DNA of 26,367 nt from a virus. The notes under the pieces were generated by a model. The model saw nothing but the letters and a program-made list of their open reading frames with translations. It was not told where the DNA came from and searched no databases. Every line of letters begins with the position of its first letter. The stretch's first letter is position 1. Both the position numbers and the translations under genes were made by a program. This document shows positions 1-7,689 of this stretch, one piece after another. Location: positions 1 through 26,367 of IMG/VR virus record IMGVR_UViG_3300000549_000002, one strand, 5' to 3'.

Positions 1-474
1 GGCGAGGCAAATCTTAATGCTACGCGTGCGGCTTTAATGGCTGGCTACTCAAAAAAAACCGCTCGCCAGATTGGAAGTGAAAACTTGTCAAAACTTGACA
101 TTTCAGCGTATATCGAAAAACGGCTGGATAACCTCGCAATGACATCAAAAGAAGTTTTAGCAGGCTTGACGATGGAAGCAAAAGGCTCTATTTCCGATGT
201 TCTAGACGAAAACGGAATGTTTGATTATGTCGGGATGTGTGAGCGCGGCGCGGATAAATTACTTAAAAAACTGAAAATCAAAAAAGTAACTCGCAGGGAA
301 AAAGGTTCGGACGATGAAATCGAAGAAATTACTCACGAATTTGAAATGTATGATGCGCAGGCGGCGAAAGTTCATATCGGAAAAGCGCGCGGCTTATTCG
401 TGGACAAAGTGGAGCACAGCGGATTAATTCAGACTGAACTAATCAAACCAAAAGCAAATGACGACAACGGCTAA
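1..474 (+). CDS. Terminase small subunit (5' end cut by window)
   Basis: This is the DNA-recognition subunit of the packaging motor, which binds phage DNA and presents it to the large subunit. The reading frame is open from the first base of the window. The residues before the first ATG at 37 (GEANLNATRAAL) run straight into MAGYSKKTARQIGSENL. Together they form the N-terminal helix-turn-helix signature of the Terminase_2 family (NaT.AA..AGYs..tA.qiGs..L), so the true start lies upstream and ATG 37 is internal. The C-terminal half is charged and helical, probably for oligomerisation and large-subunit contact. The last 17 bases overlap the large subunit gene, indicating translational coupling. 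Family assignment is by motif and context. Confidence 0.88.
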   Translation, partial: GEANLNATRAALMAGYSKKTARQIGSENLSKLDISAYIEKRLDNLAMTSKEVLAGLTMEAKGSISDVLDENGMFDYVGMCERGADKLLKKLKIKKVTRREKGSDDEIEEITHEFEMYDAQAAKVHIGKARGLFVDKVEHSGLIQTELIKPKANDDNG

Positions 475-1741
475 ACTTCAAAAAATCAAATGCGATTTTT
501 CAGACGTGGATTTATACAATCCCGTCTATATTCCGTTGTTCGAAAATAAATCGAGATTTCTGCATCTCTGGGGTTCAGCAGGCTCCGGTAAATCGGTTTT
601 CGCCTCGCAAAAAGAAATCGTGCTTTCGTTCGATTGGGCGCGCCGCAAACGTAAAACTCTGGTAATCCGCAAAGTCAAAGACACGATTAAAGAGTCTGTT
701 TACTCGGAACTGAAAGGCGTAATTTCGGATTGGGATTTGGACGATTATTTCGACATTCTGAAAAGCCCTCTGCTTATCACGAATAAACTAACCGGCGTGG
801 AGTTTATCTTTTTCGGCTTGGATGATGTCGGTAAACTTAAATCAATTCGCGGAATTGACAGGTGTTTGATTGAAGAAGCGACCGATTTAGAGAGAAACGA
901 CCTTGACCAATTAGATTTTCGTCTGCGCGGATTCGAGGAAATCCAATACACCCTTAACTATAATCCGGTTGACGAATACCACTGGCTTAATACCGAGATT
1001 CACCACAACCGACCGGAAGACCATTTCTTTTTTCATACGACGTATAAAGACAACCAAAAGCTGTTGGCGAAAGACCCGAACTACGCCAGACGCATTGAAT
1101 CGAAAAAAGAAACGAATCCGAACTATTATCGTGTTTACGGCGAGGGATTGTGGGGCAGAGTCGTCGAAGGTTTGATTTATTCCGAGTTTGACATCATAAA
1201 AGAATTCCCGAAAAACGATAAAGGCGAGGACGACATTCATCATTACGGATTGGACTTCGGATTCTCCGACCCGACCGCGCTAGTCGCACAGCACGTTCAG
1301 GATGCCTTACCGAAAAAGAATCTCATAAATAAACAAATTCTCTATAAAACAGGTCTTGACGGCGTCGGGTTGGTCAGAGAGTTTGACGCTTTGGGTGTCA
1401 GGAAGGACATTACGATTACAGCCGACAGCGCACGCCCTGAAATGATTAAATCTTTAACGGATGCGGGCTACAAGTGCAAACCGTCGGAAAAAGGCGCAGG
1501 GAGCGTTCTGACGGGCATTAACCGTGTGCGCGCGTATCGTCTGCAAATCGTCGCAGGCTCGAAAGAAGTTATCAAGGAAGCGCAGAACTATCAGAAAAAA
1601 GAAGTGAACGGCGCCTGGCACGAAGAACCCGCGCCGAATCAGGTCGAGCACGGGATGGATGCTATCAGGTATGGAGAGCAGGAACAGACCGCGATTGTTG
1701 TTAATCTCCCCAAACGACGCTCGGTGAGCACTAATTACTAA
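458..1741 (+). CDS. Terminase large subunit (packaging ATPase/nuclease)
   Basis: This 427-aa motor protein pumps DNA into the prohead and cuts it to length. Visible motifs run in the expected order. The Walker A is GSAGSGKS at residues 39-46. The Walker B with catalytic glutamate is CLIEEA near 136-141. A coupling motif, TLNYNP, is at 165-170. An RNase H-like nuclease domain starts at GLDFGFSDPTAL (264-275), with probable metal ligands D266, D323 (TADSARPEM) and D401 (EHGMDAIRYG). Length and motif layout fit the PBSX/Terminase_3 type found in many siphophages. The start at 458 overlaps the end of the small subunit gene in another frame, and the portal gene begins 2 bases after its stop. Confidence 0.96.
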   Translation: MTTTAKLQKIKCDFSDVDLYNPVYIPLFENKSRFLHLWGSAGSGKSVFASQKEIVLSFDWARRKRKTLVIRKVKDTIKESVYSELKGVISDWDLDDYFDILKSPLLITNKLTGVEFIFFGLDDVGKLKSIRGIDRCLIEEATDLERNDLDQLDFRLRGFEEIQYTLNYNPVDEYHWLNTEIHHNRPEDHFFFHTTYKDNQKLLAKDPNYARRIESKKETNPNYYRVYGEGLWGRVVEGLIYSEFDIIKEFPKNDKGEDDIHHYGLDFGFSDPTALVAQHVQDALPKKNLINKQILYKTGLDGVGLVREFDALGVRKDITITADSARPEMIKSLTDAGYKCKPSEKGAGSVLTGINRVRAYRLQIVAGSKEVIKEAQNYQKKEVNGAWHEEPAPNQVEHGMDAIRYGEQEQTAIVVNLPKRRSVSTNY

Positions 1742-1743
1742 TT

Positions 1744-3342
1744 ATGGAACAGATAAATTTATCAGGCAGATTAACGAAAACCCATTTGCAGGCGCGATTA
1801 TTTGATGAGGGCGACCACTGGCAAAAAGGAGAAGCATTTCTCCCGTTCGTTTCGTTGGATGCGGCAAATCAGGCGACTCAAAAAGCGCAGATGGAGAATT
1901 CGTTAGAGACGGAAAACGTTATCGGCGAAGTTTTGAACAACGAGCAAAACGCCGTCTTTGGGCGCGAACCCGACTGGCAAATTATTCCCGAAAACGAAAG
2001 CGGAACAACCTTTGCCGAAGAAGCCGAGCAAAACGCGCTGTCATATTGGAACGATTACAACTGCCTAATCTTTCTCAAGGAAGCGAATCGCCGCGCCGGA
2101 ACTCAGGAGAAATGTTTTATCCGCGCATACGTGCCGAAAGGGTTACTGACGGGCAAAGACAAAAAATCGAATCCGCGCGAGGCAATGGATTTACTCAGAT
2201 TTGAAGTTCTGACAGCCGATAACGGCGGAGTCTTCCTAGACGAAGAAACTCACAAATATTACGGCTTGCTTGAAAAAACTACTACCGACGGGAAGAAATA
2301 CACTGAGCTTACTTTTGTCGAGGATGGAAAAACTTTCGTCAAAATCATTAAAGAATCGAATTATTCCGCGCTCGCCGCACAAACTTTGCCCACTCTCAAA
2401 GCTTATATGCCGAGCGATAAAGGCGAGTCTGACGAGACTTCATACGAGCTTGGCGGCGAATTAATGTTTTACGAGATTAGCCGCAAGCCGTTGATTACCG
2501 ATTCTATTATCTCGAACCAAAAGGACGTTAATTTATGTTTGACGATGAAAAACCGTCTGACGTATCAGGCGGCGTATCGGGATTTCTTTTTCTTTAACAC
2601 CGAGCCGCCGACCGATGAAGACGGCGAACCGGCTTCAATAAAAACGGGCGGCAAATCGGCGAATTTTAATAACGGTGTTCCGGTCTATAAAACAGGAACG
2701 GATGAAGTTATTGGCTATGCCAGTCCGTCAATGACTGTTATTGACCCCGCTGACCCCGAAAGCATTATCAAGTCTTACGAAGCGTCGAAGTTTGCTATCT
2801 ACAGCCAAACCTCGCAAGTGCATTTGACGAAAAATGAATCGGCGAATATTTCCGGCGTGTCGAAAAGGGAGTCGAGATTTTCATTTGAAAAGCACGGCAA
2901 CGAGATTAATCAGATTGTTTCACCGGCGGGCAGATGGATGCTCAAAATCTTAACGCTGTTCGCCGCCGACAATCTCGGTCAGACGGAAAAATACAAATCT
3001 TTAAGGTATGACTTTAATTGCCGGATAGACGCGGGCGCGCCGGATGCGGAAGAAATCGCACAGGCGGTGACTTTGGTTGGCGGCGGGCATTTAAGTGAAG
3101 AAACACTCCTTTCGAAATATTTACGCTTTGACGATGCAGACGCCGAATTCGCGCGTTTAATGCGCTCGGAGTCTTACCAGATAGCAATGTGGAAAAAAAG
3201 GCTGGAAACGGCGAAGGAAGCGCGGGAAATGGGCTTGCCGTCTTCCGAATGGGTGAAAATTCTTTATCCCGATGATGAAGAAAAACAAAAGGAAATCATC
3301 GGCGCACTGGTAGAAGTGAAAGCCGAGGGAGCGGCGGTTTAA
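1744..3342 (+). CDS. Portal protein
   Basis: This 532-aa protein follows the large terminase directly, which is the standard place for the portal, the dodecameric ring at the capsid vertex through which DNA enters and leaves. The N-terminal region has the helix-rich pattern of SPP1 gp6-like portals, including a segment around residues 62-80 (NNEQNAVFGREPDWQI) typical of the wing region. A long helical stretch lies near residues 340-400 (stem/clip area). The acidic, helical C-terminus with the PDAEEIAQAV segment is probably the crown. There is no single diagnostic catalytic motif, so the call rests on size, order and overall resemblance. It is closely packed with the next gene. Confidence 0.85.
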   Translation: MEQINLSGRLTKTHLQARLFDEGDHWQKGEAFLPFVSLDAANQATQKAQMENSLETENVIGEVLNNEQNAVFGREPDWQIIPENESGTTFAEEAEQNALSYWNDYNCLIFLKEANRRAGTQEKCFIRAYVPKGLLTGKDKKSNPREAMDLLRFEVLTADNGGVFLDEETHKYYGLLEKTTTDGKKYTELTFVEDGKTFVKIIKESNYSALAAQTLPTLKAYMPSDKGESDETSYELGGELMFYEISRKPLITDSIISNQKDVNLCLTMKNRLTYQAAYRDFFFFNTEPPTDEDGEPASIKTGGKSANFNNGVPVYKTGTDEVIGYASPSMTVIDPADPESIIKSYEASKFAIYSQTSQVHLTKNESANISGVSKRESRFSFEKHGNEINQIVSPAGRWMLKILTLFAADNLGQTEKYKSLRYDFNCRIDAGAPDAEEIAQAVTLVGGGHLSEETLLSKYLRFDDADAEFARLMRSESYQIAMWKKRLETAKEAREMGLPSSEWVKILYPDDEEKQKEIIGALVEVKAEGAAV

Positions 3343-3345
3343 TTT

Positions 3346-3801
3346 ATGGCTGAAAAAGTCATTACTTTCAAAGTCTATCCTGAAAAACAAGGTCGAAATT
3401 TCGGCTGGTATTTTGTTATTAAAATTTATCCCGATAAAGAAACATTCAATCATGCTGTTAATAAACGCGGACACGAAAATCTCGAATTTACCAGAGGTCT
3501 TACGACGTGCCACCAAGCATTTTTAGTTTCTGAGAACGGAACGGAAGAAAGAAAACAGGACATCGGGCATATTCATTTATATCGAGATTGCTTAGGCTCT
3601 GAAACAATTTCACACGAAGCGACGCACGCGGCAATCGGATGGGCGCGCGAAGTTGAGATAAATCCTTTGGATATTTTTAATATGGACGGTTCGGGAAATG
3701 TTACGGACGAGAACGAGCGGTTTTGTTATGCGCAAGGGCAAATCACGCGCCAAATTGTAGAAAAATGCTACGAATTAAATTTGTATTCTGAAAACAAATA
3801 A
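3346..3801 (+). CDS. Small HExxH putative metallopeptidase
   Basis: This is a 151-aa protein of unknown role with a clear zinc-metallopeptidase signature. HEATH at residues 90-94 sits in the helix context SHEATHAAIGWA. About 30 residues later comes NERFCYAQGQI (123-133), whose E124 is a good candidate for the third zinc ligand; this HExxH plus E-x-F-x-Y arrangement recurs in small phage-encoded putative metallopeptidases. The N-terminal half looks like beta strands. The gene lies between portal and scaffold, where other phages encode a prohead protease or a minor head protein, so a maturation role is possible but unproven. It has no strong Shine-Dalgarno site and its stop abuts the next ATG. 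Confidence 0.7.
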   Translation: MAEKVITFKVYPEKQGRNFGWYFVIKIYPDKETFNHAVNKRGHENLEFTRGLTTCHQAFLVSENGTEERKQDIGHIHLYRDCLGSETISHEATHAAIGWAREVEINPLDIFNMDGSGNVTDENERFCYAQGQITRQIVEKCYELNLYSENK

Positions 3802-4029
3802 ATGTCTGACCATGAACAACTAAAAGACGTAACGTGCGAAAAGTGCAAACGAGTAATCGGGCAGCGCGACGGTTCATTATTTATTCAATTCGGGATGCGC
3901 ACGAAGTTCAATAAAACGGCGAGAATCTTTTGCCCGTTCATTGGTTGCGGATTCGAGCAGGATTTTTCGGTCAATCGTGAGAAAAAGTCTATATTTCCAA
4001 AATTTTCGTTGACAAACGCGCCGACTTGA
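3802..4029 (+). CDS. Small zinc-ribbon protein
   Basis: This 75-aa protein has two cysteine knuckles, C12-x2-C15 (TCEKCKR) and C44-x4-C49 (FCPFIGCGF), separated by a basic stretch. That is the layout of a zinc ribbon, and it loosely recalls Mu Com-type translational regulators. The start ATG directly follows the stop of the HExxH gene, so the two are probably translated together. The 3' end overlaps a promoter-like sequence that would serve the next cluster. Function is unknown; binding of nucleic acid or a protein partner is plausible. Confidence 0.65.
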   Translation: MSDHEQLKDVTCEKCKRVIGQRDGSLFIQFGMRTKFNKTARIFCPFIGCGFEQDFSVNREKKSIFPKFSLTNAPT

Positions 4030-4037
4030 TATACTTT
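4009..4037 (+). promoter_or_regulatory. Sigma70-like promoter before scaffold/capsid cluster
   Basis: A perfect -35 box TTGACA lies at 4009-4014 inside the end of the zinc-ribbon gene. It is followed either by TATACT at 4030-4035 (15-bp spacer) or by TACTTT at 4032-4037 (17-bp spacer). Transcription would begin near 4042, just before a run of stem-loops. The short spacer of the better -10 box makes the strength uncertain. Confidence 0.55.
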
Positions 4038-4041
4038 TATT

Positions 4042-4193
4042 TTTGAACGCGCGAGAAATACGCGCAAACTACAATTAAATGCGGATTCGTCCGCAGTTGG
4101 GGTAAATCCCCGAACCAAAGATTAACGCCTTTGATTCTCGAAAGAGTTTCAGAGGCGTTTTTACTTTTAAATCTAACCAATCCCGCTAAGCGG
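4042..4193 (+). promoter_or_regulatory. Structured leader RNA with attenuator-like terminator
   Basis: This 150-base stretch has no gene but is full of stem-loops. They are GCGCG/CGCGC (4049-4053 with 4061-4065), GCGGA-TTCG-TCCGC (4081-4094) and GGGG-TAAAT-CCCC (4099-4111). A short hairpin CAAAG/CTTTG pairs 4116-4120 with 4129-4133. It overlaps, and so competes with, the large terminator hairpin at 4124-4159. A final CCGC-TAA-GCGG lies at 4183-4193, 22 bases before the scaffold ATG. The order promoter, structured RNA, terminator, gene is that of an attenuator or antitermination leader. It could also be a discrete small RNA of about 120 nt. I do not recognise it as a known riboswitch class. 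Confidence 0.5.
4124..4162 (+). terminator. Strong intrinsic terminator in scaffold leader
   Basis: The outer stem AACGCCTTTGA (4124-4134) pairs with TCAGAGGCGTT (4149-4159) with one T-G wobble. After a TT/TT internal loop, CTC-GAAA-GAG closes the top with a GNRA tetraloop. A T run spans 4158-4162. It lies upstream of the scaffold gene and downstream of a promoter-like site, so it would block the late genes unless bypassed. Confidence 0.7.
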
Positions 4194-4215
4194 AAAACAT
4201 AAAAGCCAAGCCGAT

Positions 4216-4920
4216 ATGTCAATAAAAATTATAGCTGATACCAAAGATGAGTTTCCCGAAAATCTCCGAAGCCAAGCCGAAGAAATAGACGGTAAATTTC
4301 AAATCGATGGAAACGGTCTGATTAACAAAAACAAAGAGTTATTAAGGGATTTATCTAAGATAAACACCAAAATCGAAACTCTCGAAGCCGACAGGGACGC
4401 CGCCAGAGCCGAAGCGACCGAATGGAAAGGCAAAGCCAAACTTCCAGCCAGTCACAAAATTGTTCCCGATGATGTCGCCGAATTAGGCGAAGCGGCGAAA
4501 GAAGCCGGACTTGTCAAAGATGAGCTTCCGACATTGAAAACCGCAAAAGAAGATTTGCAGTCAAAACTTGACTCAATTGGTGAACAAACACTGCGCGAGC
4601 AAGCGGCAAAGTCAGTCGGAAAAAGATTTGAAAACTTTGACGACCACGCGACCGCCAAAAATTTGAAGTTTTCCAAGAAAACCGAAAAAGACGGCGATAA
4701 GGGCGTTGATTATTTTGTCGTTATCGGCAAAGACGCCGAAGGCAAGGACACCGAAACGAAGCTTGTCGATTATGTCAAAGACAAATCTTTGCCGGATGCG
4801 GAAGGCTCAAACGACAGGCGTTATATCGGACAGGAATCAGGAAAAGACGGAAAGCCGCCGGGCAACATTGCCGAGGCGCATATGCGGAAACGCTATACAG
4901 GAATATCAAAAAAAGATTAG
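4216..4920 (+). CDS. Probable capsid scaffold protein
   Basis: This 234-aa, highly charged protein has a long predicted coiled coil from about residue 35 to 75 (NKNKELLRDLSKINTKIETL and following), a second helical segment around 95-125, and a basic C-terminus. That is the usual composition of internal scaffolds that organise the major capsid protein during prohead assembly and are then lost. It lies two genes upstream of the major capsid protein, as in many siphophages. The gene begins after the structured leader at 4042-4193. No serine-protease motif is visible, so it does not appear to be a protease-scaffold fusion. Confidence 0.75.
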   Translation: MSIKIIADTKDEFPENLRSQAEEIDGKFQIDGNGLINKNKELLRDLSKINTKIETLEADRDAARAEATEWKGKAKLPASHKIVPDDVAELGEAAKEAGLVKDELPTLKTAKEDLQSKLDSIGEQTLREQAAKSVGKRFENFDDHATAKNLKFSKKTEKDGDKGVDYFVVIGKDAEGKDTETKLVDYVKDKSLPDAEGSNDRRYIGQESGKDGKPPGNIAEAHMRKRYTGISKKD

Positions 4921-4929
4921 GAGAATATT

Positions 4930-5553
4930 ATGGCTAGAATTTCGGAAGAAAGTAATACGCTGACCGCACCCGCGTGGGCAGGCGATTTTTTCAGCCGCGA
5001 ACGCCTGTTGCCGGGCGGCGCAAAATTAGTCGCTTCCGATTTCAACTCGGTTGACGCGGTAATTGTAGTAGTCGGCGGCGCAGGTGCGGCACAAGCTGCA
5101 ACGTCAATTCCGGTTGACGCGCTTTCGGGCGCGATTCCGAACGGCACGACATTGGCTTTTGCGGGCGGAACTGAGTTTGCGACATTAACGGCAGCGGCAG
5201 CGGCAGGCGCAACAACGCTGACCGTTACGGCTTTAGTAAATGCGCTTGAAGCGGCTGACACGGCGACGTATGCGGGCGTTTTGAATCGCAGGACGGTAGT
5301 TTCCGGCACGTTGGTCGGCAGAAGCTATACGGAGCGCGACGCGGGGACAGGCTTCGGCGCGGCAGCTGACGCTGACGACGAATTTTATCTCGTCGCATTT
5401 GACGTGCGCGATTTGAACGACAACACCGACGTTGACCTTTACCGGCACGGCGGGATTGTCAAAGAAAACTTTTTACCCGTGTTTAGCTCGCTAAGCTCGG
5501 CTTTAAAAGCAAAAATTCGCCTGCTTTACGAATCGACGCGGGGGGTAAATTAA
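4930..5553 (+). CDS. Decoration-like head protein
   Basis: This 207-aa protein lies just before the major capsid gene and is preceded by a good AGGAGA ribosome site. Residues about 55-115 are alanine- and threonine-rich with alternating beta strands (SIPVDALSGAIPNGTTLAF, then TLTAAAAAGATTLTVTAL). Strand-rich inserts of this type are common in phage decoration or head-fibre proteins. Residues 120-200 contain VVSGTLVGRSY and a segment ending DVRDLNDNTDVDLYRHGG, typical of proteins that sit on the capsid surface. The probable role is capsid stabilisation or surface display; no enzyme motif is visible. Confidence 0.6.
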   Translation: MARISEESNTLTAPAWAGDFFSRERLLPGGAKLVASDFNSVDAVIVVVGGAGAAQAATSIPVDALSGAIPNGTTLAFAGGTEFATLTAAAAAGATTLTVTALVNALEAADTATYAGVLNRRTVVSGTLVGRSYTERDAGTGFGAAADADDEFYLVAFDVRDLNDNTDVDLYRHGGIVKENFLPVFSSLSSALKAKIRLLYESTRGVN

Positions 5554-5554
5554 T

Positions 5555-6643
5555 ATGGCAGATTTAATCACTTTAGTAAAAAACGCAATGGAAGACGGCA
5601 CGTTCGCAACGATTGCCGGCAATACAGCGGCACAGTTCGGCGTTCCTTCCCGGCAATATCTAGGCGCGACGCTTTTGCCCGAAAAAACCGTGATGAAAAA
5701 CATGTATCGTGAGCAAGGTATTCGCTACCGCACGATTATCGCCAACGACGGCACGCGTTTTTCGCCTGCGCAAAAGAAAAAGGGCGAACTTTTCGGCTCG
5801 ATGTTGGTTGAACTCGGAAACTCTGACATCGCCAGAGAAATCACCGCCGAAGAATACGACGCTTTAATCGATTATCTCAACCGCAACGCTTCGATGGAGG
5901 CAGTGGCGCAGATGATTGATTGGGTTGACGTGGTTCTAAACCGCGCTTTGCTCGAAAAGAACGAGAAGCAACGATGGGAAGCTATCGTTTCGGCGCAGGT
6001 CGTCCGCCAGGGCGACAACAACTATACGGAAACGGTTTCCTATCCGAATCCGTCGGGACATCGCGTGAACGCGGGCGGAACGTGGTCTTCTGACGCATAC
6101 GACCCGTTTACCGACATTCTGGCGCAGGCTGACCTTTTGGAGTCGAAAGGCTTTACGGTTAACCGTATTATCGCCTCGCGTCCGGTTATCTCGATTCTCG
6201 CCGGAAACGACAAGGTTAAAGCCCGCACAGGTGTTGCCACCGTTTCATCGTCAGGGCAAATCCAAGCAACCGCCGGGCGCGCTTCAACCGACGCTATCAA
6301 TATGGCTTTGGAGCGTGACGGTTTGCCGCCGATTGAGCGATACGATTTGCAATATCGAACGCAAACCGGAACTGGTCGCTTCTTAGCGTCAAACGTTTTC
6401 GTAATGATTGCGACGACCGGACGCGACGAAACAATCGATTTAGGCGACAGCGAAGAGCTTTTGACCGATACGCTCGGCTATACGGCAATCGGACGCGCCG
6501 CCGGACAAGCACAGCCGGGCAGGGTCGTCAGAATGGAGGCGTTTAGCAATAAGCCGCCGCGCGTGGAAGGTGAAGCGTGGCAAACGTCTTTGCCCGTCAT
6601 TACCGAACCCGAAGCGATTTCAGTTATCGGCTCAATCAGCTAA
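5555..6643 (+). CDS. Major capsid protein (E family)
   Basis: This 362-aa protein has the features of the phage major capsid protein E family (lambda gpE-like, HK97 fold). The N-terminal segment SRQYLGATLLPEKTV matches the family's early region. It is followed by a long helix (EYDALIDYLNRNASMEAVAQ), an internal TVNRIIASRPVISIL strand-loop, and a C-terminal DLQYRTQTGTGRFLASNVFVM stretch leading to the final beta strands. It starts one base after the preceding gene ends and would form the shell hexamers and pentamers. A GAGAAG/CTTCTC hairpin lies just past its stop. Context and length agree well. Confidence 0.9.
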   Translation: MADLITLVKNAMEDGTFATIAGNTAAQFGVPSRQYLGATLLPEKTVMKNMYREQGIRYRTIIANDGTRFSPAQKKKGELFGSMLVELGNSDIAREITAEEYDALIDYLNRNASMEAVAQMIDWVDVVLNRALLEKNEKQRWEAIVSAQVVRQGDNNYTETVSYPNPSGHRVNAGGTWSSDAYDPFTDILAQADLLESKGFTVNRIIASRPVISILAGNDKVKARTGVATVSSSGQIQATAGRASTDAINMALERDGLPPIERYDLQYRTQTGTGRFLASNVFVMIATTGRDETIDLGDSEELLTDTLGYTAIGRAAGQAQPGRVVRMEAFSNKPPRVEGEAWQTSLPVITEPEAISVIGSIS

Positions 6644-6652
6644 ACGAACGGG

Positions 6653-6672
6653 GAGAAGCCTAAAAACTTCTC
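6653..6672 (+). repeat. Short hairpin after major capsid gene
   Basis: GAGAAG (6653-6658) and CTTCTC (6667-6672) form a six-base-pair stem with an eight-base loop. No T run follows, so it is not a clear terminator. It may stabilise the capsid mRNA or reduce read-through into weaker-expressed genes. Confidence 0.35.
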
Positions 6673-6696
6673 TCTGATTTATAAAAAGAGGAATTT

Positions 6697-6921
6697 ATGG
6701 CGGAAATTAATTTAGAAGGAACAAAAACTATCGGCAATAAAGTATTTTTCGCGGGGAAAGCTATCGTCTCGGACGCCGACGCCGCCGCGATAAACGACAC
6801 GGAAAGCAATGAAGAAAACAACCAAAACGAAACCGAAGAAAACGAAACCGAAGAAATAAATACGGGCGAATCTGAACAAAACGCCGGACAGTCGAAAACC
6901 AAACGCGGCAAAAATAAATAA
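6697..6921 (+). CDS. Small acidic protein after capsid gene
   Basis: This 74-aa protein has an AGAGGAA ribosome site. Residues 1-33 (NKVFFAGKAIVSDADAAAI) look like the short beta hairpin seen in small genes that often follow phage capsid genes. Residues 35-60 are a low-complexity Glu/Asn/Thr run with the repeat NETEENETEE. The last residues are basic (KTKRGKNK). Function is unknown. It could be a head-tail joining accessory or an FI-like factor that helps terminase dock, but the sequence does not establish either role. Confidence 0.55.
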   Translation: MAEINLEGTKTIGNKVFFAGKAIVSDADAAAINDTESNEENNQNETEENETEEINTGESEQNAGQSKTKRGKNK

Positions 6922-7005
6922 ATGGCTTGGCTGACAGAAGATGAATTCAGAGAGATAAATTATGCCGGCACCAGTTCCAACACCAACACCCGCCGAGATT
7001 GTTAA
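6922..7005 (+). CDS. Possible 27-aa overlapping peptide
   Basis: This short frame starts with ATG immediately after the stop of the acidic protein and encodes MAWLTEDEFREINYAG and a short tail. It ends 44 bases inside the next gene in another frame. The opening residues resemble those of some head-tail connector proteins. It may be a leader peptide that couples translation to the gene at 6962, or the remnant of a longer protein. No strong evidence shows it is expressed. Confidence 0.25.
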   Translation: MAWLTEDEFREINYAGTSSNTNTRRDC

Positions 7006-7321
7006 GGTCGCGGAAATTACGCTGCTTTCAGTTGATACCGTTTCAACGATGATTGCGGCGGATTCGGATGCGGATATTTCAAACGCGAAATGGACTTTGA
7101 CTTTGGCAGATATAACGGCGTGGGATGCAGGAATCCGTAACGAGACGGGCGAAATTAAAAAAGTCGGCTCTATCGAGTTCTTTGAAGGCACAGCACCGAA
7201 AACAAGACTTGATTTTCGCAACAGGGTTCGGGCGAGATATGGACAGACGTTTCTAACCGGTGAATATGCATCCGGCACGCAAAACAGGTCTTCATCCGTG
7301 CCGATTCAAATTGAATGGTAG
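6962..7321 (+). CDS. Putative head-tail joining protein
   Basis: This 119-aa protein lies in the connector block between capsid and tail completion genes. After a proline-rich start (PAPVPTPTPAEIV) comes a beta-rich segment. The C-terminal part holds an Arg-rich helix (TRLDFRNRVRARYG). Position suggests an adaptor or stopper at the portal exit, but I do not recognise the family. An in-frame TAA at 6956 just before the ATG fixes the start region. Confidence 0.5.
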   Translation: MPAPVPTPTPAEIVKVAEITLLSVDTVSTMIAADSDADISNAKWTLTLADITAWDAGIRNETGEIKKVGSIEFFEGTAPKTRLDFRNRVRARYGQTFLTGEYASGTQNRSSSVPIQIEW

Positions 7322-7327
7322 TAAGTT

Positions 7328-7687
7328 ATGGCAACTCTGACACCGAAAATCGCAAGGGCTTTCGCCGCGGCACGCTCGAAATTCTTCGTCGGCGTAACTG
7401 CCAACCTTCTTAAAGTCAGCGAAACTTCAAACGAATTTGAAGAAGTCGGCACATTAACGGATTGGTTCTTTGAATGGTCGGATTACCGGCAAAACTTTTT
7501 ACTCGAAGAGGCGCGGGATTCGGCAGGATTAACAGCCCAAATCGCAGAGGCAACACATGTTTCAATCGGAACGGATGTTTATATTATCAGCCAAGCCGAC
7601 ACGCTCCCGCCAAAAGGGACGGATTTCACTTGGAAGTTATATTGCACAAGGTTTTTTAACACGAACCAATTCAGACCGCTTTATTAA
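7328..7687 (+). CDS. Putative head closure/stopper-type protein
   Basis: This 119-aa, mostly beta-stranded protein (for example THVSIGTDVYIISQADTLPP) lies between the previous joining protein and the gp10-like tail completion gene. That is the usual place of the small beta-barrel head closure protein that plugs the filled head. The assignment is by position, size and strand content; no diagnostic motif is seen. Confidence 0.5.
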   Translation: MATLTPKIARAFAAARSKFFVGVTANLLKVSETSNEFEEVGTLTDWFFEWSDYRQNFLLEEARDSAGLTAQIAEATHVSIGTDVYIISQADTLPPKGTDFTWKLYCTRFFNTNQFRPLY

Positions 7688-7689
7688 CG

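Noticed and set aside
4081-4116. Possible tRNA-like arms in the scaffold leader
   Set aside because: The hairpins do not have the spacing, acceptor stem or conserved bases of a tRNA.
4917-5309. Long minus-strand frame opposite the decoration-like gene
   Set aside because: It is alanine/proline-rich and lies entirely opposite a well-supported plus-strand gene with a ribosome site; it is a product of codon bias.
6712-7278. 188-codon minus-strand frame opposite the connector genes
   Set aside because: It crosses several tightly packed plus-strand genes, has no recognisable domain or ribosome site, and mirrors their codons.
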